Shown in pieces: positions 27,135-35,116 of a stretch of DNA of 49,357 nucleotides. The notes beneath the pieces were generated by a model. It was not told the origin of the DNA and searched no databases. It saw only the letters and a program-made list of their open reading frames with translations. A program made the position numbers and the translations under genes. Location: the NCBI GenBank assembly GCA_002709225.1, contig PAQH01000011.1, forward strand, positions 1-49,357, read 5' to 3'. Source of the stretch: Planctomycetaceae bacterium (GTDB taxonomy: Bacteria > Planctomycetota > Planctomycetia > Pirellulales > Pirellulaceae). Numbering within the stretch: the first letter of the stretch is position 1; each line of letters starts with the position of its first letter.

Positions 27135-27920
27135 CTAGTCATCCAAGTCACGGACAACAAGAACCGGGGCGACTTCCGCCACCCTCCATCCCCATACCGG
27201 GCGATCATTTGGATTGACTGTAGAAACAGTCACTTCCTCCCCGCCGTTCCAAACGCTTGCTCTTCAACCGCTCCGTGTGCCCCGTAATATCGATACGTTC
27301 TGCGTGGAGTGGGTTGCCAGTCGTCGAAAACCTCGAACGCACCTGATCGCTCGAAAAAACTTGTCTCTAAGGAGCTCAAATCCAACCACGATTCGAGACG
27401 ACTGACTCGCGACCAAGAAACTGTCCTGGCACGCGCGACCCGCCCAAACGTCGCCATAGCTGCAGACCAATCGCGGTCATTCTCCGCCTCAAGAAAGGAC
27501 TGCAGAGATCCGCCAGAGAACAGGTCCACCAGGCCCTGGGACGCCCGCCCCGTGTCATCAACCGTGATCCTTGATCGAACCTCCTGCCGAAGTAATCGCT
27601 ACCTGTGGGCCGCCACCTTTCTTGAAATAGAAGGCTTTCACAAAGTCGCGATCACGACCACCACCGTTGGCAAATCGCTCAATCAAACAGCTCCGTATAC
27701 CGGGCGGCAAACCACACCGGACTGGCAATGGCAGCGGCGTCAGTCCTCCCAATCGGGATGCCGGAAACTCCTGCAGCTGGATGCGCCCACCTGACTCCCC
27801 AAGCGGCACCGGTAAAATGTCGTTTCTAGAAAGCCGTTTTGCCTTGGAAACGCTCGCGGCCCCTACCCGGAGCGAGCCGATACCGACCTTGAAATAGCGG
27901 TAGAGTCGCGTGCTCTCGTC
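27135..27920 (-). pseudogene. Frameshifted coding region of unknown family
   Basis: Between the converging sensory gene and the next plus-strand gene, the minus strand reads protein-like sequence in two frames. Frame A is open at 27920-27558 (LRVGAASVSKAKRLSRND, RIQLQEFPASRLGGL). Frame B is open at 27598-27230 (EVRSRITVDDTGRASQGLVD). Frame A resumes after the stop at 27264-27266 and runs to TAG at 27135-27137 (VWNGGEEVTVSTVNPNDRPV). A to B to A means two compensating shifts, giving about 260 residues if repaired. No ATG is found at the 5' end. I recognise no family. Chance open frames cannot be excluded. Confidence 0.35.
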
Positions 27921-27963
27921 TCAGTTGACTTGAGATTCCCTTCTTTTCTGTCGAAAAACCATC

Positions 27964-27969
27964 TATACT
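27964..27969 (+). promoter_or_regulatory. Possible -10 element (TATACT) for the gene at 28026
   Basis: TATACT lies 57 bases before the ATG. The hexamer at the right distance upstream (TTCTTT) is a poor -35, so this is only a candidate. Confidence 0.3.
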
Positions 27970-28025
27970 TTGCCTTGGAGTTGCTCGTTTGTGATTCGAC
28001 CCACCTACTCACCAGAGGAGCCATC

Positions 28026-28652
28026 ATGCGAATTACCGTTCTGCTCATCTGGCTTATGTTGCCGGTGTTGGCGTTGGCCTACCACTACGGTCCGGGCCAG
28101 AAGCAAATGCAACTGGAGCAGGTCGCGACCTGTTTGACAACGGCCCAAACGCAAAGCGAACTGGGCGACTGGGCGGCCGCGGTCACCGCCTACGACACGG
28201 CGCTCCAACTTCTACCTCCAGAGCTCTGGCAACAGAGTGGACAGCTACGGTTGGAACGCGCCAAAGCGCAGATGCTGGCCAAACAATTGCCCGCGGCGCA
28301 CCGCGACCTCAAAGCACTCGTGGACGATTTACAAGCCGCGACGCATAAGGAAACTTCCTCCCAAGCTGCAAGCCAACAACAACGTCGAAAACTTCTGCAG
28401 GACGCGCGTGCTGCCTTGGCCCATTCACAGTACTACATGACGTGGCTAATGCGACTGGAAGGCCAGCCTCGCAAAACCTGGGAACCAGAAATCGAAAATG
28501 CCCGACAGACACTGCGACTCCTGCAAGGTCAGGCAGAACAGACAGGTGATCTGGCTGCTGTAAAATCCTATCGCGAAGATTTGGAATCAACGATTCGTCT
28601 GGCCAGAATGGACCTCAGTGATTTGCAGGGCCTGCCTCTGCCGAGCCAGTGA
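28026..28652 (+). CDS. Exported TPR-like protein, ending at an in-frame TGA before a basic tail
   Basis: The protein has 208 residues from ATG 28026, preceded by AGAGGAG. A Sec signal (MRITVLLIWLMLPVLALAYHYG) is followed by helical, Gln/Ala/Leu-rich sequence with TPR-like units (TCLTTAQTQSELGDWAAAVTAYDTALQLLP; LRLERAKAQMLAKQLPAAHRDLKALVDDL). A long helix with many arginines and glutamines ends at LPLPSQ. I know no named family. The frame continues after the TGA for 40 more codons with clear coding character. The next gene, encoding a 1294-residue protein, starts 321 bp downstream on the same strand and probably shares the transcript. Confidence 0.75.
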   Translation: MRITVLLIWLMLPVLALAYHYGPGQKQMQLEQVATCLTTAQTQSELGDWAAAVTAYDTALQLLPPELWQQSGQLRLERAKAQMLAKQLPAAHRDLKALVDDLQAATHKETSSQAASQQQRRKLLQDARAALAHSQYYMTWLMRLEGQPRKTWEPEIENARQTLRLLQGQAEQTGDLAAVKSYREDLESTIRLARMDLSDLQGLPLPSQ

Positions 28653-28775
28653 CAGGGATGTGCCAGTGGCAAGAGCCGCGGTCGCGGCAAAGGCAAGTCG
28701 AAGAGTAAAGGCCAGGGACCCAAGGATGCACGCGGCGCCAGCTCTGGTCCGCCACCCGATGGACGTGGATCCTGA
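28650..28775 (+). other. In-frame 40-codon extension after TGA (28650-28652), glycine/lysine-rich
   Basis: Reading through TGA gives QGCASGKSRGRGKGK, then a Ser/Lys/Gly stretch and ASSGPPPDGRGS before a second TGA at 28773-28775. The composition (basic, Gly-rich, ending in a Pro-Pro-Asp-Gly turn) is unlike random sequence. If the TGA were recoded as Sec or stood for Cys, the tail would begin with a UxxC or CxxC motif. A 5-bp stem GCCGC/GCGGC with loop GGTC lies at 28675-28688, 22 bases after the TGA. Alternatives are a recent nonsense mutation or simply a shorter protein. Confidence 0.5.
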
Positions 28776-28912
28776 ACAGCATCCTCGTGCGAACCGGCAA
28801 GGGCGTTCTGCCCCTTTGCGCAACCCACCGTCGGGAACCTGGACCTCGCCGGCTGAGCAGTTGATAATAGGCGCGGTCGATGGCAGGGGTGGCCCGGGCC
28901 ATTCTGTACCAC

Positions 28913-28938
28913 ATCTGTGCCACTTATCTGTGCCACTT
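28913..28938. repeat. 13-bp perfect tandem duplication upstream of the 1294-residue protein gene
   Basis: ATCTGTGCCACTT occurs twice (28913-28925, 28926-28938), about 35 bases before the ATG at 28974. It could affect the promoter or leader. Confidence 0.85.
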
Positions 28939-28973
28939 GACTTTCTTACAAACGAAGGGGCCGGACAGTAATT

Positions 28974-31900
28974 ATGAGAGCCACTCCATTCCTTTTCTTT
29001 GGTTTGCTCGCTTTTGGCCTGCCCAACCCTTCAGATTGCCAAGCCCAACAAAAGGCCGCCGCGAAGTCGACGACTACCAAGGCTGTTCCCTTGAAGATCC
29101 TGCCCCGGGCACTGCCGGCAGCTTTGAAAGGAAACGCCAGTGTAAACTCGACCCCTGCGGCTCGGCCCCTGCCTCCCGGCGCCGTCACTGCGACACCTGC
29201 GACTTCAGCTACGGTACCCACACCCGCTGCGGCAACCATACAACAGCACGTGCTCAAGATCAATCGACTCACATTTGACCGGCGCCCCTCAGCTATCCTG
29301 GCCGCATGGGCCGCGACCGGCAGACCCGCGAGTTCTGAGGTCCCTCCTGAACCTTTACGCATCACGGAACGACGCATCACGGAACGTCCTCCTGGACCTT
29401 CGCTGCCCGCCGCGCCAGCAGCACCGACCGCCACCGTTGATCCATTTGACCAACAGCTTCTCGAATTTCAACAGCAGGTAACTCTCGGGAAGTGGACCGA
29501 GGTTGGAGCATTCCTGGCCGGGCTTCCAGCGGAAGAGGCAAAAGCCTTATACCGCAAACTGCTACGCTCCCTCCAAATGCGTCCTCCCCGCTCTGCCCGC
29601 ACGGTGCCCGCCGTTCCCCGGCAACCTGGAACCCCTGCTGTCAGCTTGCCCGCGAATGCCTTGAAGTACGCAGAAACGCACGTCTGTTCATGCGATGACC
29701 TGATTGCCCTCGCGACCTGCGCACCGCTCGCGCTCGACGATACTTCCATTGGACTGCTCGGAGGATTGCTGCGTCATTCCCTTACCACGGGAAACTCCAT
29801 GAGTACATTCCTGAGCCGTTTTCGCTTGGAAGCCGCGAAACAGGCCACCAGCGCAAAGCTAGATCGTAAACAGGTGGCGCGCATTCTGTTTGCTGCCGAC
29901 CGTGGTCTCGACGCGGGTGAATTTCTACCGAGCTTGAAAGATTCTGAAACCAACAACGACCTCGCCGCTTTGAACCTGTTGAGTCAGTTTCACTTGGCGC
30001 AATACACGAAAGAAAAAACTACATCCCAGTTAGAACTTGCCTGGCGCGCAACACAGGGAGTGCTGGCCAAAGCTGGTCAATCCACCGAATACCGAGCAGA
30101 GATGGAAAAAGCGTTACGGCGGGCGGTGGATATCGCTCCCCAGGTACGCGACGAGCTTGGGCAGCAGTGGCTCAATACAAGCTTTACCGGAAATCCCAGT
30201 CGTGGAATGGACATCCTGGCCTCGATCGGATCCAGCAGCGCTCAGGCTTTACAGCGCAGCTGGAAAAACGCCGACACACGCGTCAAGGGGTTGGAGTTGC
30301 AAACCACCGCGGTTGAAGCGTTACTCAGCGCAGCACCTGAACTCGCAAACCGCTGGCAACATTCTTTGACTCTGCTGGCACAAAACTGGCTGCGGGAAGC
30401 GGAGATCAGTTATCAATTTGACGAGTCCACAAGTCGGCAAGGCCGCCTCCAACGCGACCAGTTTGGTAATTTCTTTTACCGCAATCTGAAGCAACGTACA
30501 CCGTCACGCATCGCTCCCATACCAACTGGCGACCTGCTGGAGCTACGCCCCGGGACACACTGGCTCTCTTTGATCGATGAGGGTCTGCGTGCGAAGTTCG
30601 CGATGGTCAGTGCTCAGCTATTGTTGAAAATCAACGAAGAAGACCAGGCGTTCCCCTACATCGAGCGATTAGCGAAATCTCATCCAAAGCTAGGCAAAGA
30701 GCTCGTTGATGAATTCCTACGTGTATGGACCAATAACCACGACCCAAATGCGAACCGCAACAATACGGGGCGTTACATGTTCATGTATGGGTTTGAACGC
30801 AAGGCTGAAAGTATTCCGCTGACACGCTCGAAACAAGAACGGAACCTACAAGAGCTCAGCCGGCTCGTCACACGGCTCAAGACACTCCCCGTCACGTTGA
30901 ACGAAGGCTTACTCGCTACTGCATTCACGCGCTGCCACAGTTCGGCAGAAGTCTACAGGTTGTCCGCTATTGAAAAGGTCTTCGGGAAACTCGAGCACTT
31001 GGAGCCCGGCACCTTGGCCGAGTTGGCACAACAGATGCGAGCCAACTTAATCGGTGTTTGGAGACAACCGGCGGTCCAAAAAGCGAAAAAGACACGTCGT
31101 ACTCAACAGGATATTGAAGCGGAAGTTTTGCGAGGCTACGAAGTCGCACGAACTGTGGTTGAAAACGCACTACAACAACACCAGGAAAGCTGGGCGTTAC
31201 AACTGGCAAAAGCTTCGCTCGACCATGACGAAAACACCTATCTTAAAGAACTAAAACCTGACTCCAGTTTTACACAGCGCCGCGATAACGCGTTTTCTGG
31301 GTTCAGCGAAGCCGCGCGGCTTTACGCGGCCACCGCACCCACACTTTCTTTGGAGGAAGAAACCTCAAAGGTTTATGAGATCTGGTTCTATGCGAGCCTC
31401 GGAGCCTGTGACCTAAACCAAATCACTGAACGACAAACCGCTGACTTGCGCCAGATCAAGAAGATCAAAGAAGCAATCGCCACACTTGGTGGCGAGGCCT
31501 CCAAACGCCATCTTGCTTTATTCGCTAATACGCTTTTCACTCGCATGAGTGCTGCCAAACCCGCCATCAAGTTCCGCTACGTACGTAGCGGACTGGAAAT
31601 TACAGGAAAGCACAAACAAGCGAGTGAAGCACGCAAGATTTACGACTACTACAACGACCTGGTGACCGAGATCAAATTGGAAGCCAAGATCGACGGCAGC
31701 GATGTTGTTGGCCACACCGAACCTTTTGGTGTATTTGTTGAATTACGCCACACACGTGAAATTGAACGAGAGTCCGGTGGCTTCGGGCGTTATCTGCAGA
31801 ACCAACAAAATGGGAATGCGTTCTACTACAACTACGGTCGGCCACTGGCAAACTATCGCGACAAATTCGAAGAGGGAATCCGCCAGGCCCTCGAGGAGCA

Positions 31901-32858
31901 CTTTGAAGTCCTGTCGGTCACGTTTCAACACGAAGATGTCAACTCAAGAGCCCGAGCCGACGAATACGGCTGGCGGGTGACCCCCTATGCCTACCTGCTA
32001 CTGCAGGCGCGCGGCCCGGAAGCGGACACGCTCCCAGGACTGCAACTGAACCTCGATTTTCTGGACACGTCTGGCTATGTCATTATTCCGATTGCCTCTA
32101 CCGCTGTCCCGCTCGATGCCTCACCCAAACAGGGCACACCACGCCCCCTGCAAGAGGTTTCGATTACCCAAACACTCGACGAGCGACAAGCTGATGAAGG
32201 CAAACTCATTCTGGAGCTGAAAGCTGTGGGAAAAGGGCTGGTACCACAGTTTGAAGACCTGGTTGACCTTGACTCCAAAGGTTTCACGGTAGCCAACAGC
32301 CAAGATCAAGGACTCTCCGTGTCCGAGTTTGATGCTGAGAGCCGTGGTGCTTCCCAGATCATTTCCGAGCGAACTTGGATGATTACACTATCCGCAACGA
32401 CTGACTCGGAAAACCGCCCCGAGACTTTCGCCTTTGCTCAATCGAAATCAGACGACACAAAAATGATCTATCAGCGATTCGCAGACGCGGACCTGGTCAG
32501 CGTCGAGAACACCGTTGACCTCGAACACGCTTACGGTCAACCAGCTTATCGTTGGTACTTCGGAGCCACCATCATCGGCGCATGCCTCCTGGTCATCACC
32601 GGCTCATTTGTCATGCTCATGAGAAAACGGCATGTCCACTCTACAGAGCCCGCGTTTGCCATGCCAGCGGAAGTCAATGCGTTTACGGTTCTGGGGCTAC
32701 TCAAACAAATTCGAGCGCAGTATACGGCCGACAGCGATCCTGCGCGAGAACTCGCACATGCAATCGCCAACCTGGAAGTTGAGTTCTTTTCAAAACAAGG
32801 CTCCAGCCCGTCCGACCTCGAGGCATTAGCGAAAAGCTGGATACAAAGAACGGTTTGA
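28974..32858 (+). CDS. Very large exported, membrane-anchored protein of unknown function
   Basis: The protein has 1294 residues from ATG 28974. It has a signal peptide (FLFFGLLAFGLPNPSDCQAQ) and a Pro/Ala/Thr-rich linker (about 20-150). A long helical, probably TPR/HEAT-like region (about 160-880) contains pieces such as LLSQFHLAQYTKEKTTSQLELAWRA. A beta-rich region (about 900-1180) contains IDGSDVVGHTEPFGVFVELRHTREIER. One transmembrane helix (ATIIGACLLVITGSFVMLM, about 1197-1215) precedes a short cytoplasmic tail (VLGLLKQIRAQ, IANLEVEFFS). The end resembles the cytoplasmic ends of some planctomycete BatD-like proteins. No enzyme motif is seen. Confidence 0.8.
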   Translation: MRATPFLFFGLLAFGLPNPSDCQAQQKAAAKSTTTKAVPLKILPRALPAALKGNASVNSTPAARPLPPGAVTATPATSATVPTPAAATIQQHVLKINRLTFDRRPSAILAAWAATGRPASSEVPPEPLRITERRITERPPGPSLPAAPAAPTATVDPFDQQLLEFQQQVTLGKWTEVGAFLAGLPAEEAKALYRKLLRSLQMRPPRSARTVPAVPRQPGTPAVSLPANALKYAETHVCSCDDLIALATCAPLALDDTSIGLLGGLLRHSLTTGNSMSTFLSRFRLEAAKQATSAKLDRKQVARILFAADRGLDAGEFLPSLKDSETNNDLAALNLLSQFHLAQYTKEKTTSQLELAWRATQGVLAKAGQSTEYRAEMEKALRRAVDIAPQVRDELGQQWLNTSFTGNPSRGMDILASIGSSSAQALQRSWKNADTRVKGLELQTTAVEALLSAAPELANRWQHSLTLLAQNWLREAEISYQFDESTSRQGRLQRDQFGNFFYRNLKQRTPSRIAPIPTGDLLELRPGTHWLSLIDEGLRAKFAMVSAQLLLKINEEDQAFPYIERLAKSHPKLGKELVDEFLRVWTNNHDPNANRNNTGRYMFMYGFERKAESIPLTRSKQERNLQELSRLVTRLKTLPVTLNEGLLATAFTRCHSSAEVYRLSAIEKVFGKLEHLEPGTLAELAQQMRANLIGVWRQPAVQKAKKTRRTQQDIEAEVLRGYEVARTVVENALQQHQESWALQLAKASLDHDENTYLKELKPDSSFTQRRDNAFSGFSEAARLYAATAPTLSLEEETSKVYEIWFYASLGACDLNQITERQTADLRQIKKIKEAIATLGGEASKRHLALFANTLFTRMSAAKPAIKFRYVRSGLEITGKHKQASEARKIYDYYNDLVTEIKLEAKIDGSDVVGHTEPFGVFVELRHTREIERESGGFGRYLQNQQNGNAFYYNYGRPLANYRDKFEEGIRQALEEHFEVLSVTFQHEDVNSRARADEYGWRVTPYAYLLLQARGPEADTLPGLQLNLDFLDTSGYVIIPIASTAVPLDASPKQGTPRPLQEVSITQTLDERQADEGKLILELKAVGKGLVPQFEDLVDLDSKGFTVANSQDQGLSVSEFDAESRGASQIISERTWMITLSATTDSENRPETFAFAQSKSDDTKMIYQRFADADLVSVENTVDLEHAYGQPAYRWYFGATIIGACLLVITGSFVMLMRKRHVHSTEPAFAMPAEVNAFTVLGLLKQIRAQYTADSDPARELAHAIANLEVEFFSKQGSSPSDLEALAKSWIQRTV
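29357..29386 (+). repeat. 15-bp perfect tandem duplication, in frame
   Basis: ACGCATCACGGAACG is repeated exactly (29357-29371, 29372-29386) within the proline-rich linker of the 1294-residue protein, coding RITER twice. The two copies are identical. Confidence 0.95.
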
Positions 32859-32913
32859 TTGGCAAGGGGCTAAAGCCTCGTCATCTCTGTTGAATACCAG
32901 GCAATCCGGGGCC

Positions 32914-34872
32914 ATGGAAACACTGCGAACCGAACAACTTCGTACCGCTTGCAATCGTGATTGTCCCGACGCGTGCGGTCTCCTCGCCGATGTTCAGGAC
33001 GGAAAAATCGTTCGACTAAAAGGAGACCCGGTGCACCCCGTCACCCAAGGTTTTCTCTGCCACCGAACAAGTCGCTTTCTCGACAGGCAGTACGACCCGG
33101 AACGGATCGTCACACCTCTTGCGCGTGAGGGCTCAGAGTTCCAACCGATCAGTTGGGAGGATGCACTCGGACGCATTGCAGAGAAATTTCTCAAAGCGCG
33201 TCACGAATCAGGTCCGACTTCAATCTTGTACTATCGTTCCGCCGGATCGATGGGACTGATGAAGCACGTCACGGACGCCTTCTTCGAACGATTTGGTCCG
33301 GTCACGATCAAATCTGGAGATGTCTGTTCCGGGGCGGGCGATGCCGCCCAGATGCTTGACTTCGGGAATGAAGACTGTCACGACATATTTGACCTCGACC
33401 ACAGCCAGACCATCATCCTGTGGGGCAAGAATGTCTACGTAAGCCAGGTGCACCTCCTACCGGTGCTGAAACGCGCGCGAGCACGCGGCGTGCGGTTTAC
33501 TCTGATTGACCCGGTGTGGCAGCAAACAGCGCAACTCTGCGACCGGTTCATTCAACCACGCCCTGGCGGGGATACTGCTCTGGCACTTGGCACTGCCCGA
33601 ATTCTGTTTGAGAACCAGTGGTACGACAGTAATGCGGAGTCATATTGCGACCACCTGGAACAATTCCAAGAACTAGCAAACAGCCGCAGCCTGGAGACAT
33701 GGGCCAGGTTGGCTGATGTCCCCGTGGCAGATCTCGAATCTCTGGCATTGTCTTACACGCAGCAACCTGCAGCGACTTTGATTGGCTGGGGACTACAAAG
33801 AAAACGCAACGGTTCCTCCACCGTACGAACCATCGACGCATTGGCCAGCATTTCCGGAAATCTCGGCATCGCTGGCGGAGGCATCTCTTATTGCTGCAAG
33901 AGACGCGGCGCATTCGACCTCTCCTTTACGACCGGTCTTGAGGAACCCGCCAGAGCAATTCCCGAACCACTCCTAGGACCTGGTATCTTTGCCGCCCAGG
34001 ATCCGCCAATCCGTGTTGCCTGGGTGTGTGGCGGTAACCCTGTCGCCATGCTTCCGGAGTCCGAACGTATCGCTGAAGGCCTACAAACACGAGAAATGAC
34101 GGTCGTTGTCGATTCCTTCATGACCGACACCGCTCGCTGCGCCGACATCATCCTGCCAACCACAACAATGCTTGAAGAAAATGATTTACTGGGTGCCTAT
34201 GGTCACCACTGGCTGATTGAATCTCGCCCTGTGGTAGCTGCGCCTGACGGGGTTAAATCAGATTATGAAATCACACAGGAACTCGCCCGCCTTGTCGGCC
34301 TGGAAAAGGACTTCTCCGAAGACGTCGACACCTGGAAACGTCGCATGCTGCAAGGCGTCTCTCAACAAGGCGCTTCTCTGGACGACCTCAGGCAGGGGCC
34401 CGTGCGCAACCCGTTGGCGGGGCAAATCATGTATCCCGACCGAAAGTTCCCGACTCCAAGTGGGCGGGTTAATCTGGTTACGGACGTTGCAGCGGCGCCA
34501 ACCCCAACCACCGAGTTACGTCCCTTACTCTTGATGGCGTTGTCCAATCACGACTCGCAGGCTTCACAATGGGTCAACGGCACCCGCAGCGGACCCGCGG
34601 TCGCTCGTGTTCACCCTTCAGCAGCCCGGTCCTTTGTTGATGGCAGTCTCGCCATCGTCGAATCTGAATTGAGTCAGATGACGGTACGCCTCCAATTTGA
34701 TGATCGACAACGTGAAGACGTCTTGCTACTTCCCAAGGGAGGCTGGCTCTCGGACGGCTGCTGTGCGAACGCACTTATCCCAGGTGAAATGACTGATGCT
34801 GGAGGTTGTGCTGTGTTCTACGACACACCCGTGCGTCTGCTGAAACTGCCAGCAAAACCGACCAGCCATTGA
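32914..34872 (+). CDS. Molybdopterin-dependent oxidoreductase (DMSO-reductase superfamily, FdhA-like)
   Basis: The protein has 652 residues from ATG 32914; a TTG at 32890 would add eight. The N-terminus has a [4Fe-4S] site TACNRDCPDACGLL with a fourth cysteine in GFLCHR. Next come FDLDHSQTIILWGKN for cofactor binding, VWVCGGNPVAMLPE, and DTARCADIILPTTTMLEENDLLG, all typical of bis-MGD enzymes. The C-terminal molybdopterin-dinucleotide domain (LMALSNHDSQASQWVNGTRSG) is complete. No Tat signal is evident, suggesting a cytosolic enzyme. GDVCSGAGDAA may carry the Mo ligand. The substrate (formate, thiosulfate or other) is not determined. Confidence 0.88.
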   Translation: METLRTEQLRTACNRDCPDACGLLADVQDGKIVRLKGDPVHPVTQGFLCHRTSRFLDRQYDPERIVTPLAREGSEFQPISWEDALGRIAEKFLKARHESGPTSILYYRSAGSMGLMKHVTDAFFERFGPVTIKSGDVCSGAGDAAQMLDFGNEDCHDIFDLDHSQTIILWGKNVYVSQVHLLPVLKRARARGVRFTLIDPVWQQTAQLCDRFIQPRPGGDTALALGTARILFENQWYDSNAESYCDHLEQFQELANSRSLETWARLADVPVADLESLALSYTQQPAATLIGWGLQRKRNGSSTVRTIDALASISGNLGIAGGGISYCCKRRGAFDLSFTTGLEEPARAIPEPLLGPGIFAAQDPPIRVAWVCGGNPVAMLPESERIAEGLQTREMTVVVDSFMTDTARCADIILPTTTMLEENDLLGAYGHHWLIESRPVVAAPDGVKSDYEITQELARLVGLEKDFSEDVDTWKRRMLQGVSQQGASLDDLRQGPVRNPLAGQIMYPDRKFPTPSGRVNLVTDVAAAPTPTTELRPLLLMALSNHDSQASQWVNGTRSGPAVARVHPSAARSFVDGSLAIVESELSQMTVRLQFDDRQREDVLLLPKGGWLSDGCCANALIPGEMTDAGGCAVFYDTPVRLLKLPAKPTSH

Positions 34873-34958
34873 CTCATTCCCAACACGCACCAACCGCGTC
34901 TCGTCCGGTCGGCCACGCGCCTAGTAGGTTTTATCGCGTCGCATAGGCTGCATTTCTA

Positions 34959-34988
34959 TTGACGCTGCGTTTCTGTCATCCGTATACT
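34959..34988 (+). promoter_or_regulatory. Sigma-70-type promoter of the parvulin-like gene
   Basis: TTGACG (34959-34964), an 18-base spacer and TATACT (34983-34988). The predicted start near 34995 gives a leader of about 120 bases before ATG 35117. Confidence 0.65.
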
Positions 34989-35116
34989 CCGCCCGCCAAT
35001 TAGGCAAACACCACCACACCGACACACAAACCAACCCTGGCGTAGCTCAGCATACATACGAGACCGCAGGGGCTTTTGGTTTTTCGGTGGGCTCGCCGCG
35101 CACGGAGAAAGCAGAG

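Noticed and set aside
27309..27794. 161-codon plus-strand open frame
   Set aside because: It is antisense to the frameshifted minus-strand region, has Ser/Arg/Thr-rich composition typical of shadow frames and no ribosome-binding site.
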